Source of the DNA: Ophiothrix spiculata
Taxonomy: Eukaryota > Echinodermata > Ophiuroidea > Amphilepidida > Ophiotrichidae
Reading direction: 5' to 3' (one strand)
NCBI GenBank assembly: GCA_000969725.1
Contig: JXSR01S045136.1
Length of the DNA: 23,685 bases
Of this stretch, positions 10,437 to 21,400 are shown in pieces; position 1 is the first letter of the stretch; each line of letters starts with the position of its first letter. The notes under the pieces were generated by a model, which was given only the letters and a program-made list of their open reading frames with translations, searched no databases and was not told the origin of the DNA. A program made the translations under genes and the position numbers.

Positions 10437-10854
10437 TAATTAGAAAATGACACATTTTCTCACTTTTCTCAAAATTGCAAGCACATATGAAAGAATGGTT
10501 TGGGGATCGTAATATATACCAGTTGACGATTCTTATAAGCTAAAAAAAATCGACTTTGATAGAGGTGACCTTGGGGGTGAAAAGTGGATCATGAATTGCC
10601 CCTTTAACTCATTGTGAAAATATTGTCCTGGGGGTGTTGGGGGCACTCAACTTTTTCTTTGAAAGTGGTAGACTCAGACCATCAGTCTTACAAAAACTGC
10701 ACACGCGCTTCACTGTGTTGGTTGTTGACGACTGATTCACATTGCTTGTAAAAAGAAGAGCACTTTTTATTAGCTTTATGACGTCTGACTTTATAATATG
10801 AATAAACAATACTTGTTAAGTTTATACCGCATCATGACATGTTTTGCGTACTTG

Positions 10855-11043
10855 AGTGCTAACTTACGCACCGCGCGCTGTGCCCGTGAAACGTTTGTTA
10901 TATATTGCGCGCACTGCTTACGCCCAAGCTAATGGCATTTTTGCACTCATAGTCATAGAATGAATACCTGTCAGCCTGTGGCATTGCTTTGACTCGCTGA
11001 GGAGTGAATTTGCCGATTGTTTTTGCTTTTATTCTTGAAAAAG
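10855..11043 (+). promoter_or_regulatory. Weak candidate for an untranslated first exon
   Basis: A small CpG cluster (10860-10925, with GCGCG words) is followed about 120 bp later by a strong splice-donor consensus, AAAAAG|GTAAGAA, with GT at 11044. The reading frames before it contain stops and do not look like the WDR36 N terminus. It could be a non-coding first exon; transcript evidence would be needed. Confidence 0.2.
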
Positions 11044-11337
11044 GTAAGAATTGTGCAATTTTTAATATGATCATCCTGCATGCTTAGTGGTTTATTAAAC
11101 GTAGATTATATGTTAGGTAGTGATGTAAATCAAGTAAAATGGAGCAAAATATGTTACGAAAATTAGTCAAAGTGGTGAAGCAAAATGGCTTCTTTGAAAA
11201 AACTTTTTTTGGGGTATTCAAATTTTTTAAATAAATTACCATTATTGATGAGAGTGTACGTCATCATACAAAGTCCAACAAAGTCATGTTCGATCAGTCT
11301 TTATTGCGCAGAATCCTTCTTTACTGCGCAGAATCGT

Positions 11338-11357
11338 GGCACCGTAAACACGGTGCC
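11338..11357. repeat. Perfect 8-bp stem, 4-nt loop hairpin
   Basis: GGCACCGT and ACGGTGCC flank AAAC. Just upstream is a direct repeat TGCGCAGAATC at about 11305 and 11325. Confidence 0.6.
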
Positions 11358-11387
11358 AAGTGCTCCACTTTTTTTCACATAAGTTTT

Positions 11388-11444
11388 CCAGTCGCCAAAT
11401 GGCCCGAACAACAGGAAGTGAGGGAGACCTCATTTGGCGACTGG
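11388..11444. repeat. 14-bp perfect inverted repeat
   Basis: CCAGTCGCCAAATG (11388-11401) is the exact complement of CATTTGGCGACTGG (11431-11444), around a 29-nt loop. It may be a tiny MITE or the stem of a larger repeat. Confidence 0.6.
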
Positions 11445-11743
11445 TGGATCCAGTCTATGAAAGTGGTAGTAGGTATGTCAAGCGCGAAGCGCCGAAATAC
11501 TAGGGGTCAGGTGAACTGATTTTCTGTAAAAAATGGACCTTTGAAACCGATTTTGGGGGGTCTAGTAAACTAAAATTTTGCCCAAAAATAGCCTCCTGAG
11601 GCCAAGCTGAAAATATTTGCATTTCCTGAGGCTTGAAATTTTTGTAGTTATAATAGAGTTAACATTTTGTAGTTTTTCTAAAAAACGGGGTCAAAAGAAC
11701 TGAATCATGTTGAAAATAGGGATCTAGTGAGCGGCCTGGCGGC
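11445..11743. other. Unassigned stretch with AGCGCGAAGCGCC palindrome
   Basis: Contains a small palindromic GCGCGAAGCGC word near 11480 and several GGGGTC words near 11503, 11569 and 11688. No coding sequence is recognised. Confidence 0.3.
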
Positions 11744-11959
11744 TAGTCCCAGAACTGTGACCTGAGGACCGTCATTAACTTTTATCATTGGGTAATTTAC
11801 ATAGGTCCCAGGTCACAGTAGGAATACGTAAAAATTTAGTGAAATAAGGATGTATGTTGGCCGTATCTCTCAAGTCCTCAGGCTACATTTGCTCATCAGT
11901 TCGATAAATACGTTTTCAGTCCCTACACTACTTGACTCACCTTTTCTACAGACATTCTA

Positions 11960-12406
11960 GTCCTGGCACCATGACTTGTTTTAGTGTATACAGACCATGA
12001 TCTTGGGACTAAGTCCACACCACAAATTCAGCCAAAATATTGAAGTTGCTTACACATTTTATGATTAGTATGCTTCTTGAGAGTCTTTTGCATCTCATGA
12101 TACAGGTAATTTGTTAACATTTAGAATCACAATGTGTGATTTGGGGGCCAAAACTTACCTTGTATGGTGAAACATTGGGTTTCACAACCTCAACTTTGTT
12201 TATGTCCAGATTTTGGGTGATAAATTTCATCTTTTGGATTAAATTAGGTTTAATGATTCTACACTATCAAAAGATGTTGCTTATGTTGAGAGAATTTTTT
12301 TTTAGGTTTTCTATTTTTCAAATATTTCATGTCAAAACTTAGAAAGCTTAACTGGCAGTTTTACTACACAAACTTCCCAGGACTTGACACTAAATGGTGC
12401 CAGGAC
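11960..12406. mobile_element. TA-flanked MITE (mariner-like target) with 13-bp perfect ends
   Basis: GTCCTGGCACCAT at 11960-11972 is the exact inverse of the segment at 12394-12406, and both are flanked by TA, the target duplication of the Tc1/mariner group. The 447 bp between hold no convincing coding frame. Related termini, TAGTCCCAGAACTGTGACC at 11744 and CTTGGGACTA ending at 12011, suggest a second, overlapping or nested family member. Confidence 0.7.
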
Positions 12407-12408
12407 TA

Positions 12409-13278
12409 CAGACACTCACGGTGCATACATGTAATACATATTACAATGAAGAATCGTGTCATATGATGCTCATAAATCCGTCATTTTCCACACACTAGTC
12501 ATGCTCACGGCTCGGATATCCCCTACTTGTTGACACAATCACATGCATGCGTACAATGGAGATCAGATCAAACTAGCTTTGGGCGCTGTATCAATAACTT
12601 TTGTTGTGGTGTAATAGGAATCTTGTGAAAAGGGCAGCAAGTCGGCATACAAATTTACTATGGGTGTTTGCCAAACTTTGCCGACTTGAATGCGACTCTG
12701 GTACCCGACATCAGACTCTTTCACTCGCACGGAATAAGGCGCATTATCAGATAATAACCGCAATCAGCGACCCACTTGCTGCCTTTATCCGTTTTCTAAT
12801 AGGCGTGGTCAATGAAGGGCACACACCAGTAAATAGCTCCTCCATTGAAATACACTTAAAAATGCCTGTCGGAAAAACGTTTTTTGAACCTGAAGCGCCA
12901 AGGTATTCCATTCAAATTACATACCAATGGAAAGTAGATGGACAGATCTTTAACATATGTTTCAATGTATGGGTGGTTTAATCCATCTCGTTTTTCATTT
13001 TAAAATCAACATTTTGAATATACATGTAATCTTATTAATTTTATTCAGAACAAGTTTAGCTTTCATTTGAAACATAAAACTTCAACCAACACCATTATAT
13101 ACTCGTACAATTGCATAAAACAGGTCCAAATAGTCTGCGCTTTTTACCGAAAATCAAACCATTACAGGAATCGCGGATTGATTTACTGGTGTGCGCCCAG
13201 AAGTATTTCACTCCTCAAAAACGCCCAAATACACCCATCGGCCGCGATATTGCTTCAGTCAGAAAGTCAGAAATCTTA
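12409..13278. other. Intergenic stretch with two short inverted repeats
   Basis: CAAGTCGGCA (12640-12649) pairs with TGCCGACTTG (12679-12688). GGGC-CACACCAGTAAAT (12817-12834) pairs with 13181-13198 at 17 of 18 positions. The longest open frame (12601-12981, 126 residues) has no motif I recognise and no support from codon bias that I can judge, so it is not called. Confidence 0.4.
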
Positions 13279-14106
13279 ATATTTTAGCGAATGCAAAAAA
13301 AATTATACTACCAGACTTGTACAGAGGTAAGTTGAGGATGGTAGGAAGCCGTAAAGACTATTAGTGTTACTGAGCATGTATTTTATATATCCTAAAATAG
13401 ATGGTAGAAATTGAAGTTTCTTATTTTGGGAAACTCTGGCGTACAATTTCCCATGACCAAACAATGAAGCAAAAACCCAAATGGAAAAAACATTGTTTGG
13501 TCATGGTAACCAGGACTACCTGGTGGCTTGAAAAGGGGGATCTTGACCGCCGGACATATCCTGCCCACAAATGTGAGTGCCCCCCCCCTGCCCCCAGAAT
13601 ATTGTGTTGATCAGTCAACAGCCTGATAATGTTTTATGCATATTACGCTTGAATTGCATCGTCAATAATAATAAAAGATAAACTTATACTCTCACATGTT
13701 TAGACTTTTATATATTGTAATTCTCTGCAAAATTAAGTTTTGAGCTAATTCACTTTTTAATTCAACCCCACACACAACCTGTGTACGGGAAATTATTTAA
13801 ACCAAACCCGTTTGATGATTTTTGGAATTTTATTTACAACCCAATGGCATGCCAATGTAAAGCGTAAATGGTAGTCCTGGTTACCATGACTTTTAAAACA
13901 AACAGTGTTTTCTTTTACTTCACTGTTGAGTCATGGAAAATAGTATGGCCGAGTTTCCCCAAATAAGAAACTGCCATTTCAACGGTCTTTTTTTGATACA
14001 CAAAATGCATGCACAGTCACACTAATCATCTTTATGGCTTCCTACCATCCTCAACTTACCTTTGTAAAATTTTGGTAGTATCATTTTTATGGCATTCGAT
14101 AAAATA
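13279..14106. mobile_element. Long inverted-repeat MITE, arms about 235 bp
   Basis: The left arm from about 13279 and the right arm ending about 14106 are inverted copies. Shared blocks are TATTTTA-CGAATGC at the tips, GGTAAGTTGAGGATGGTAGG, TTTCTTATTT-GGGAAACTC and CATGGTAACCAGGACTACC. The middle (about 13535-13865) is single-copy AT-rich sequence with a C run. It could fold into a long hairpin. No transposase is seen, and the target duplication is unclear because the tips are AT-rich. Confidence 0.85.
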
Positions 14107-14337
14107 TACAGACTTTAGACTCGGGAAAATCTTGCGTTCGCAGCCTAAGTTCTGGTCCGTATTTATTTCAACTTTGACCTGATCAATATCTGTGGCCTGA
14201 TCGTTATTGCGCCCGTTGGTTGATTTGGGCCCCGGGTTTGGATGTATTCAGAATACAAGCAAAATCCACTAGCAATGTAGCTGTATATGACTGAGCCAAA
14301 TACCATTTGCCAAACACTGAGCAAAATCCACCCTCCC
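14107..14337. other. Unassigned spacer
   Basis: Spacer between two palindromic elements; no gene or motif recognised. Confidence 0.4.
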
Positions 14338-14488
14338 CACTGTAAAGTAAAAAGCACTCGTTTTGGAACTGGCACTCGTTTTAAAACTCAAAAACCACTT
14401 GTTTTAGCACTCGTTTTCCAAAACAAGTGGTAAAATGAGTACCAAAACGAGTGCCAGTTCTAAAACGAGTGCTTTTTACTTTACAGTG
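14338..14488. mobile_element. 151-bp near-perfect hairpin MITE, CACTGTAAAG ends
   Basis: CACTGTAAAGTAAAAAGCAC at the left and its complement at the right bound a palindrome that continues through CTCGTTTT, AACTGGCACTCGTTTT and CCACTTGTTTT with only a few mismatches. The ACTCGTTTT word is repeated in each arm. It is one of the best-preserved palindromes here, so probably young. Flanks (CCTCCCC and TCCCTTC) give no clear target duplication. Confidence 0.85.
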
Positions 14489-14836
14489 TCCCTTCGGGAG
14501 GCTTGAACGCCTCGGTTGTAGCGCACAACCTCCAGGCTGCTTAGTAAAATTGATTGGTAACTGGATTTATATAGGTCAGAGGATTTACTAGACAGAGGGG
14601 ACATTGATCAATGGAGAAAGGTTGGTCTGTATTAAGGGTTAGTTGAGGGATCTGGGCAAGATCTAACTACTGAAGAATTTGGGATTTACATCATGGTAGA
14701 TCAAGTGGCAGATAGTATTCAGTGCCCAGAAATGCTATGTTATGCAAATTTTTCATTCACCGTCTCCATTGCAATTTACTAAATGAATCCATTAAATTGT
14801 AATTAACAAACAACCAAGCAAACTGATCTATTGGTC
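14489..14836. other. Unassigned spacer
   Basis: No gene, inverted ends or other structure recognised. Confidence 0.4.
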
Positions 14837-14915
14837 GATATTGGTCATAAATTAACATGGAACTCACACATAGACTGATATTGGTCATAAATTACATGGA
14901 ACTCACACATAGACC
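14837..14915. repeat. Two-copy 39/40-bp tandem repeat
   Basis: GATATTGGTCATAAATTA, then CATGGAACTCACACATAGAC, occurs at 14837 and again at 14877, with one base of difference in length. The SINE begins directly after the second copy. Confidence 0.85.
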
Positions 14916-14916
14916 T

Positions 14917-15233
14917 GGGAGCTCGTGTGGTCTAGCGGAACAGAGTAGGACTCATAATTGGTAGGTCGTGAGTTGGAGCCCCGTTAGCGCCAACGAGTTA
15001 TGCCCTTGGGCAAGGCATTTAGTCTCCATGGCTTCGTCAACCCGAGCGTTATATGGGTAATTACTAGGAATATAGTCGAGTAGCACCGTCCGATAACAAG
15101 GACATTGTAAATTATGGCAGCTGACCGTATTCTATTGGTAATGTAATAATTGTCATAAGCGCTTTGACCCAATGTTCAATCGAAAAAAGCGCTATATAAG
15201 TGGGATAATTATTATTATTATTATTATTAATAA
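14917..15233 (+). mobile_element. tRNA-derived SINE with (ATT)n tail
   Basis: The head GGGAGCTCGTGTGGTCTAGC resembles a tRNA 5' half with a box A, followed by an anticodon-loop-like ACTCATAAT and a decayed box B (GAGTTGGAGCCCC against GAGTTCGAATCCC). The body includes CCCTTGGGCAAGGCA, common in tRNA-SINEs of marine animals. The tail AAGCGCTATATAAGTGGGAT precedes a run of ATT repeats (about 15208-15229). Length is about 317 bp. It would have been moved by a LINE whose 3' tail it shares. The altered box B suggests it is no longer transcribed. Confidence 0.88.
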
Positions 15234-15470
15234 CAAGTAAAGCAAAACAACTGGAGAAATGATGTGCATGAACTGCAGATAGCCAAGTGTGTGTGTGCAA
15301 AAATTAAAAAAATAGGCAAAGCGAATAAAAGTGATTCAAAATTAGGTGTGCATGGCCAAAAATTAGAGTGTGAAAAAAAAAATACATGTTTACGTTAATT
15401 ACAGATCAATATCACATAGTGCCCATCCCAGTAATCTTATACCGTATGCTACCTTTTGTTTTTATTTCAG
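15234..15470. other. Sequence before the WDR36 microexon
   Basis: AT-rich, with a GTGTGTGTG run near 15289 and a pyrimidine tract leading to the acceptor at 15470. The first WDR36 exon was not found here. Confidence 0.4.
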
Positions 15471-15498
15471 TGTTCAAAGCTTGGCATTGTCAGTGTTA
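15471..15498 (+). CDS. WDR36: WDR36 microexon (28 nt)
   Basis: The acceptor is a long pyrimidine tract ending in TTTATTTCAG and the donor is GTAAGTA. Read in phase 0 it gives CSKLGIVSV plus one base. That base joins GT at the start of the exon at 16877 to form a serine codon, so the join reads VSVS-NAHPDD. This matches the human order VAVS-NSVPQD. The exon is very short, and the phase match and alignment are what support it. Confidence 0.8.
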
Positions 15499-18400
15499 GT
15501 AAGTATACAACCTTTGTGCATTTGTAAATAGGATGCGAAAATTGTGAATGAAAATGAAATTTGCCACGTGATATATGATGTGGCACATCGAAAGGGTGAC
15601 CTAAAGAACAAGGCTAAACTTGCAGAAATCATAATCCTGAGCTATCAGGGCAAATGTGTGCTTTCAATGTCCTAGAAAACTGTTATTGGTTGGTTTTAAA
15701 CACTTATGCATATAGGCTACATGTACTACAATGAGCAACATGTAGGAGCCAACAACTACATCCTTGTCCATGACGCATTACGGTGAACCACGTCTGCAGG
15801 TACTGCTATTAGAAAAGATTTTAACACCTACCAATTTGCCCTGCTTGAATGAGCGATCGAGGTACATGTGATTAATTCCCAGAAGCAGAATTTAGCTGAT
15901 GACTTTAAGTAGCATGAAAAGGTACATGTCACATACCAAGGCCAAATGTGTTTGTTTGGATCTTGCCCCAGGAGAGTTTGGGTATCAAGGCAAGAAAGAC
16001 TCATAGTAAACTGTGACAATTTTTGCGTTGCCACCAACCATAATGGCTATACATTGGTAGAAATATCTGCATTTTCATGGGATCGAACAATGTTGAAGGT
16101 CTAAGGAAATTAAATATCAAGTTTACATTAAAATAAAGGTGAGAAGTTATGGAATCTAAAACAATGTATTTCATGATTATCTGGGTTTTTATGGTATAAC
16201 GATAATAATTAACAAAATTTTGGTTAAGTCTAGCTGGAGGGACATGTTCAATATAACCGATGACATCATTTGTAGCGGTGATTTAGTTGTGAAATACTGA
16301 TGATTAGAATGATGAATTGAATAGAGTTCTATTCAATTCATTATAAAGTCTATTAAAAATCAATATAACACAACTTTATGATGTCACAGGCAGTGTTTCC
16401 GCTAAGGCCGTATGGCGCGCCATTGGCGCAGGAGCGGTGCAAATTGGCGCTATGAGTTTCTGGAAAATGTGTGAGAAAGATATTTTTCTAGCTTAGCGAG
16501 GCAATTTTCAGCCACATCTCATGATTTTGGCACAAGCACCTCTTAAACCTTGTCAAACTTGCCCAAAATGGCGCAAGCTGAAAAACCTTAGCGGAAACAC
16601 TGGTCACGGGTATTGTGTTCTTTTTATAGTCCTGTTTAGGAAATGGAACGTTCTAAAAAGACTTGGGAGTAGGTCTATTACTTCATTTCATTTGCCCTTT
16701 AAAAAGGTGCTCCTGCTGCATGAGAAAGACGTTTGTGACCAATTTTCAACCTCAGCTAGTGATTTTTACGCAAGCATCTCTTTAACTTTGGTAAAATTGG
16801 CGCAAGCCTAAAAATCTGACATGAAGCAATGCTGTTACCCAACATTGTTGATCATCTCCAATTGTTTGTATTCCAGGTAATGCCCACCCAGACGACATCA
16901 TCTGCCTTGCTGTCGATGCCTACCTTGTGTACACTGGCTGCCAGAATGTTATCAGAGCCTTTGCCAGTGGACGACAGGTGAATGAATCATATGATAGACT
17001 GATTAAACTTTTAAAACTTTTGAGATTTTAGCAGTTAATAATTTGTTGATAAAAACTTATGTTTAAGCAGCAAAAATCTGTACCGAAATCTTCAAAAATT
17101 AAGATAACGCAATGTTAATTGTTACATTTTTGTGCTGTTTGAAAGGTAGACACATACATGTAGGGATTACTTTGTTTGCATGTGTAACTGTGTGTATAGC
17201 TGTCCATGGTCAACATTTTTATGGATGATCATGGTGATACATGTAAGTTCCTACGTGTAGAGTTTGCTTATTTTTTTTCCAGTTAATGGATAAGAGTCTA
17301 AACATCAAAATTCAAAATTCAGCAATAAAAAATGGGGGTCACCGACCATCTAAACATGCTATCACATCTTATATGATGACGTCATTTTCCTTTTAATGGA
17401 CGATTTCTTGAAAACTCAAGCGGTAGTTTTGTGTTGTTTGGCTCTTATCAGGAAGACAATGCATAAATAACAAGTGCGCGCGTTACATTTTGTGAATAAG
17501 GTGCAAATCTTACATTTGTTACCACACAAGTGTTTTGTCAAAATCTTCCTGCCACTGACCAACAAAGTCTGTAACACAGGCCTCTAAATTAACACCGCGG
17601 TTGTCTTTAACCCTAAACAAAATTGAGCACAGTCTCATAAGTTTTATCAGATTTTCATGTCACTTGTACACAGTGGTCCTTGGTAAAAGCAAATATGTGA
17701 GCCCTACAATGTATGTGAGTGAATACTGAATTCATATCGATCCCATGTGGTCCCCCATTTTTTCATAAGGCCAAAGAAAAAAAATTAGTCTGTCTCAGCT
17801 TCCCGCGCGCATAGCTTTTAAAAATCCAAATTTAGCGCATTTTTTTAAAGGTTTTTGAGAGATTTTCAGTTTTTTCATCTTTTTATCCTACTACTGGAAA
17901 CAAAGTTAAATAAACGGCCAAGAAGTGGCCGCGAAAAATAAAATAGTGGCTAAAAATTCCAATAAAAAAAATTAAGGGGGTATTTCCACATCCGCGTAGC
18001 CCATTTTTATTTAAAATTTTTACTTAAAAAAACAAAAACGCATAGAGCTTAGGGTTTTGACCTTAAGTAAGCTGAGACCGAGTTCCTTTTTTTTTTGGCC
18101 TAACACATGTTTGATTTTTTACAGGTGATACACACATATGAAGGTCATGTCAGCGATGTCCATCTTTTGTTACCATTTGGAGAACATCTTGTGTCTGTGG
18201 ATGAAGACAGTAATGTCAAGATATGGGATATCAAATCTGAAGGTAGGGTAGATTGGGGCAAAAAGGCAGAATGGGAACTGAATGAAGTTAGTAATGCATA
18301 TAGGGCACTTCTACAGAAGGTTATTAGGTCATGCTTGTCTTCCATTGGAGGCATCATGCATGTATGCAACAAGAACAGAGAAACATCCAATCAACAGTTA

Positions 18401-21400
18401 TCAATATCATGCAGTTATGCTTCATTGATCTTTTGTATGCATAATGTCTTTTGGACGGAAACATAACCTCATAAAGTCACCTTGCAAGTGTCTAAATTTA
18501 GAGGAGGCAAGATACCAGACTGAATTATCAACCATCTATAGTCTGGCTTGTGGGATCAAGTTGGAAGTATTCATATGTTTTTCTGATAACACAACAGATT
18601 TTGTTATAAACAACAAACAAGGGTTTAGCCAGAGAGCCGTCAAGCTGGACAGCTGATCATGAAAATGGACGCCCTGTAAAATGCAAAGGTCGTCCAATAA
18701 GGCGTCCAAAAATGCGTTTTTACCATATGAATTTCAATGTTGAATGTTAGAATTTATCTTCAATAATCATCTTCATCACCAAATCTGATCAATTTATGTA
18801 CTTTGTGGACTTCAAAATGGGTTTTATAGTATTATACCGCGCTGTGTCTTCGTTCGTTTGCCGGAAGGTTGCAATGTTGGTATAACTTAATCATCATCTT
18901 ATTTGTCAAGTATAAATATTAATCATGCTGTCATCACGGTGTCTTGATTGAAGTCGGCCTGTTTGCCCGGCCTTGAGATTTGGATGCCCTACTTTAAATC
19001 CTGGCTAAACCCTTGACCATAAAACATATGTAACCCATCATATCGAAAAGTACCTTAAGGGTGAATGAAAATTGATTTTTTGGTCTCATCTGAATGATTA
19101 TATTTTAAGCTTTAAAATGATACCTTGCTTTTGATTATTGGATGTTTGATTGCAAAGTTACATCCAAATTGGTAAAAGGCAATGGGCTGATTCAGAAAAC
19201 TATAGTTCTGAGAAAATTGAGTTTAAAGTTTCTGTACTGGTAAAACTTGAATGGAGAAAGGATTTTTATCTCGGTTTTAAGAACATTTGTCTTAGGTTTT
19301 GGATGTTGGAACTAGATTCATATGATAGAATACACTTCAAAGATAACGTTTCTGATGAAATTAGAAAATTTGACCTTGGACGTGATTTTTGATATTGCTC
19401 AGCTTCAATGGCCTGTATCTCGTAATTTACTATGCCAACCTTAAGGTACCTTTCAATATGACGGGTCACATATGAACATTCAGTTTGGTCAACTTTGCAT
19501 ATAATATTTGCAGGGTTTGCTTTAACATTCAATGCAATAACAATAGACAGCAGTACACACAGTCTGAAATTTATAGATGCATCAAATGTGATCATGCATA
19601 TTTTACAACTGGTGAAGTAAAAAAAAAACTTTATTAGAAATCCACTTGGTGTTATATGGTTTGACATCCATTGTTTTACATCACAGCTCTAAATGATGTA
19701 TCTAAGCAAAATCTTGATTATTTTCTTTCAAAGTTCTTTGCAAAAAATCCACTCACTATTTTTGTGAAGTGACGTTGATTGATTATTGATCTTGATTATT
19801 TGTTTTCTTTATTTGATCAGAAATCTACTTGGAGTTAGGGTTTGACAATTCATCATTCTGCATCACGGCTCTGATGCATCCAACGACCTACCTCAACAAA
19901 ATCTTGCTGGGCAGCAGACAGGGATCAATGCAGCTATGGAACATCAGAACAAAGTAAGTGTTCAAACCATATTGCATTTTCATCATTTTCATTAATGCAC
20001 AGTTTAAAAAAAATCATGTTTTCTCCAGGTTATCAAAATCATACTGAAAATAGGACATTTCTTTCATTTTTATATATTTCATTTTTATTACAGAAAATCA
20101 TATTTGATTATAGATACTGTATTCACTTGACCAATTCAACTATTTTGCTATTTGACATAGGCCTACCCTTCAAATTGATAAAAATCCTTCCTTACTTCCG
20201 TACGTTTGAAATCATAATACTCTTTGACTGAAACATTATCAAAGTTTTTTAACAATTTTGTCACACTGGTATGAAATAAATTGATTGTAAAGACAATGTA
20301 CAATCAGAATATTATTAGTTGAATTAGACAAGTAGATACGACATATGTGACCTGCTCCAACGAAACCCGGACAAAGTCGGGAAAAATATTTTTCTGATTT
20401 TCTCATATTAAAGATGCTGAAATTACAAGCTTTAAAATGATGTATCACTTGTCAACATTGCTCAACTATTTGCCCATGAAAAATCAATATTTCACTTTAA
20501 AATTCCTTTGTTTTCTACTGTTTTTTGGCATGTTTATTGGGCTGTAACTCCATAAGTGCTCTGGTGACTTTGTCCTGGTTTCGTGGGAGCAGGTCACATA
20601 TGCCAGGTGTCCCCAAAAATAGTTACATGTAGAAAAATGACCGTGTGCTAAAACTATAGTAGTTGGAAAAACAAAGCTTTTCTAAAATTACAAAATGTAT
20701 ATTACGACCCTCTACTAGATATTTGTGAAATTTTGATATCACATCTTTATTATTTTTTGAGTCATCAACAAAGGTAGATACATATGTCAGACATGCTTAA
20801 AAATTCAAAATTCAACAAAATAATATTAATAAGCATACACGTTTTTCTGATATTTTAATGTGCATAAATGATGGAGTAGAATCAGAATTTTTATTGAACC
20901 AAATTTTGTACAATTTTCAATGGATAATAATTGAACTTTCTTTAAGTACCTTATATATATTATGCAAATTAGGGATACCTGCATTCCATGCATTCCAGAA
21001 TGAGTTGTTGAACCTGTCAATCAAGTTGTGGCGCGAAAGTTGATAAATACGTATTAGGCATATTCAAATTTTCACGGATAACATTAGTTTTTTAACTGTT
21101 TAAACTGCAAACTTGTGTAAAATTAAAAAAAAAATATAGCTCTGCAAAATATGACGCTTACACTTACAAGACATGTTTAAATTATAGTTTTCTTTATCCG
21201 ATCGACATTTAGAAATAGCAGAATTTTGAATTGATGGCCATTTTTGCCCAAAGTCAGATTTTGATTTTCAGTAATTTATGACGTCATAATTGCGTAACAC
21301 GTAACAGCTTGTTGGATTTTCATGGTTTTGGTATCAATGGGAAGAAGAGACCCTACCCTATACTATGGTTTAAAGCAACTTAAGTTTGGGTTTGTCAATT

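Noticed and set aside
10609-10809. 66-residue minus-strand open frame with a CSFCKTDG word
   Set aside because: Only one Cys pair, no domain recognised, no splice sites that would make it part of a gene.
12601-12981. 126-residue open frame, the longest apart from the gypsy relic
   Set aside because: No recognised domain or repeat, no clear splice sites, does not match the WDR36 N terminus; left uncalled.
14917-14992. Possible functional tRNA gene
   Set aside because: Box B and several stems are altered and the sequence continues into a SINE body and ATT tail.
16521-16811. 96-residue open frame upstream of a WDR36 exon
   Set aside because: Spans a hAT MITE end, its target duplication and a second MITE copy.
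19515-19619. Open stretch after a TTTGCAG acceptor-like site reading FALTFNAITIDSS
   Set aside because: Ends in a stop, has no donor and no match to the WDR36 segment expected between the neighbouring exons.
19266-19667. 133-residue minus-strand open frame
   Set aside because: Overlaps the CATATG MITE and the fossil WDR36 exon on the opposite strand; no motif.
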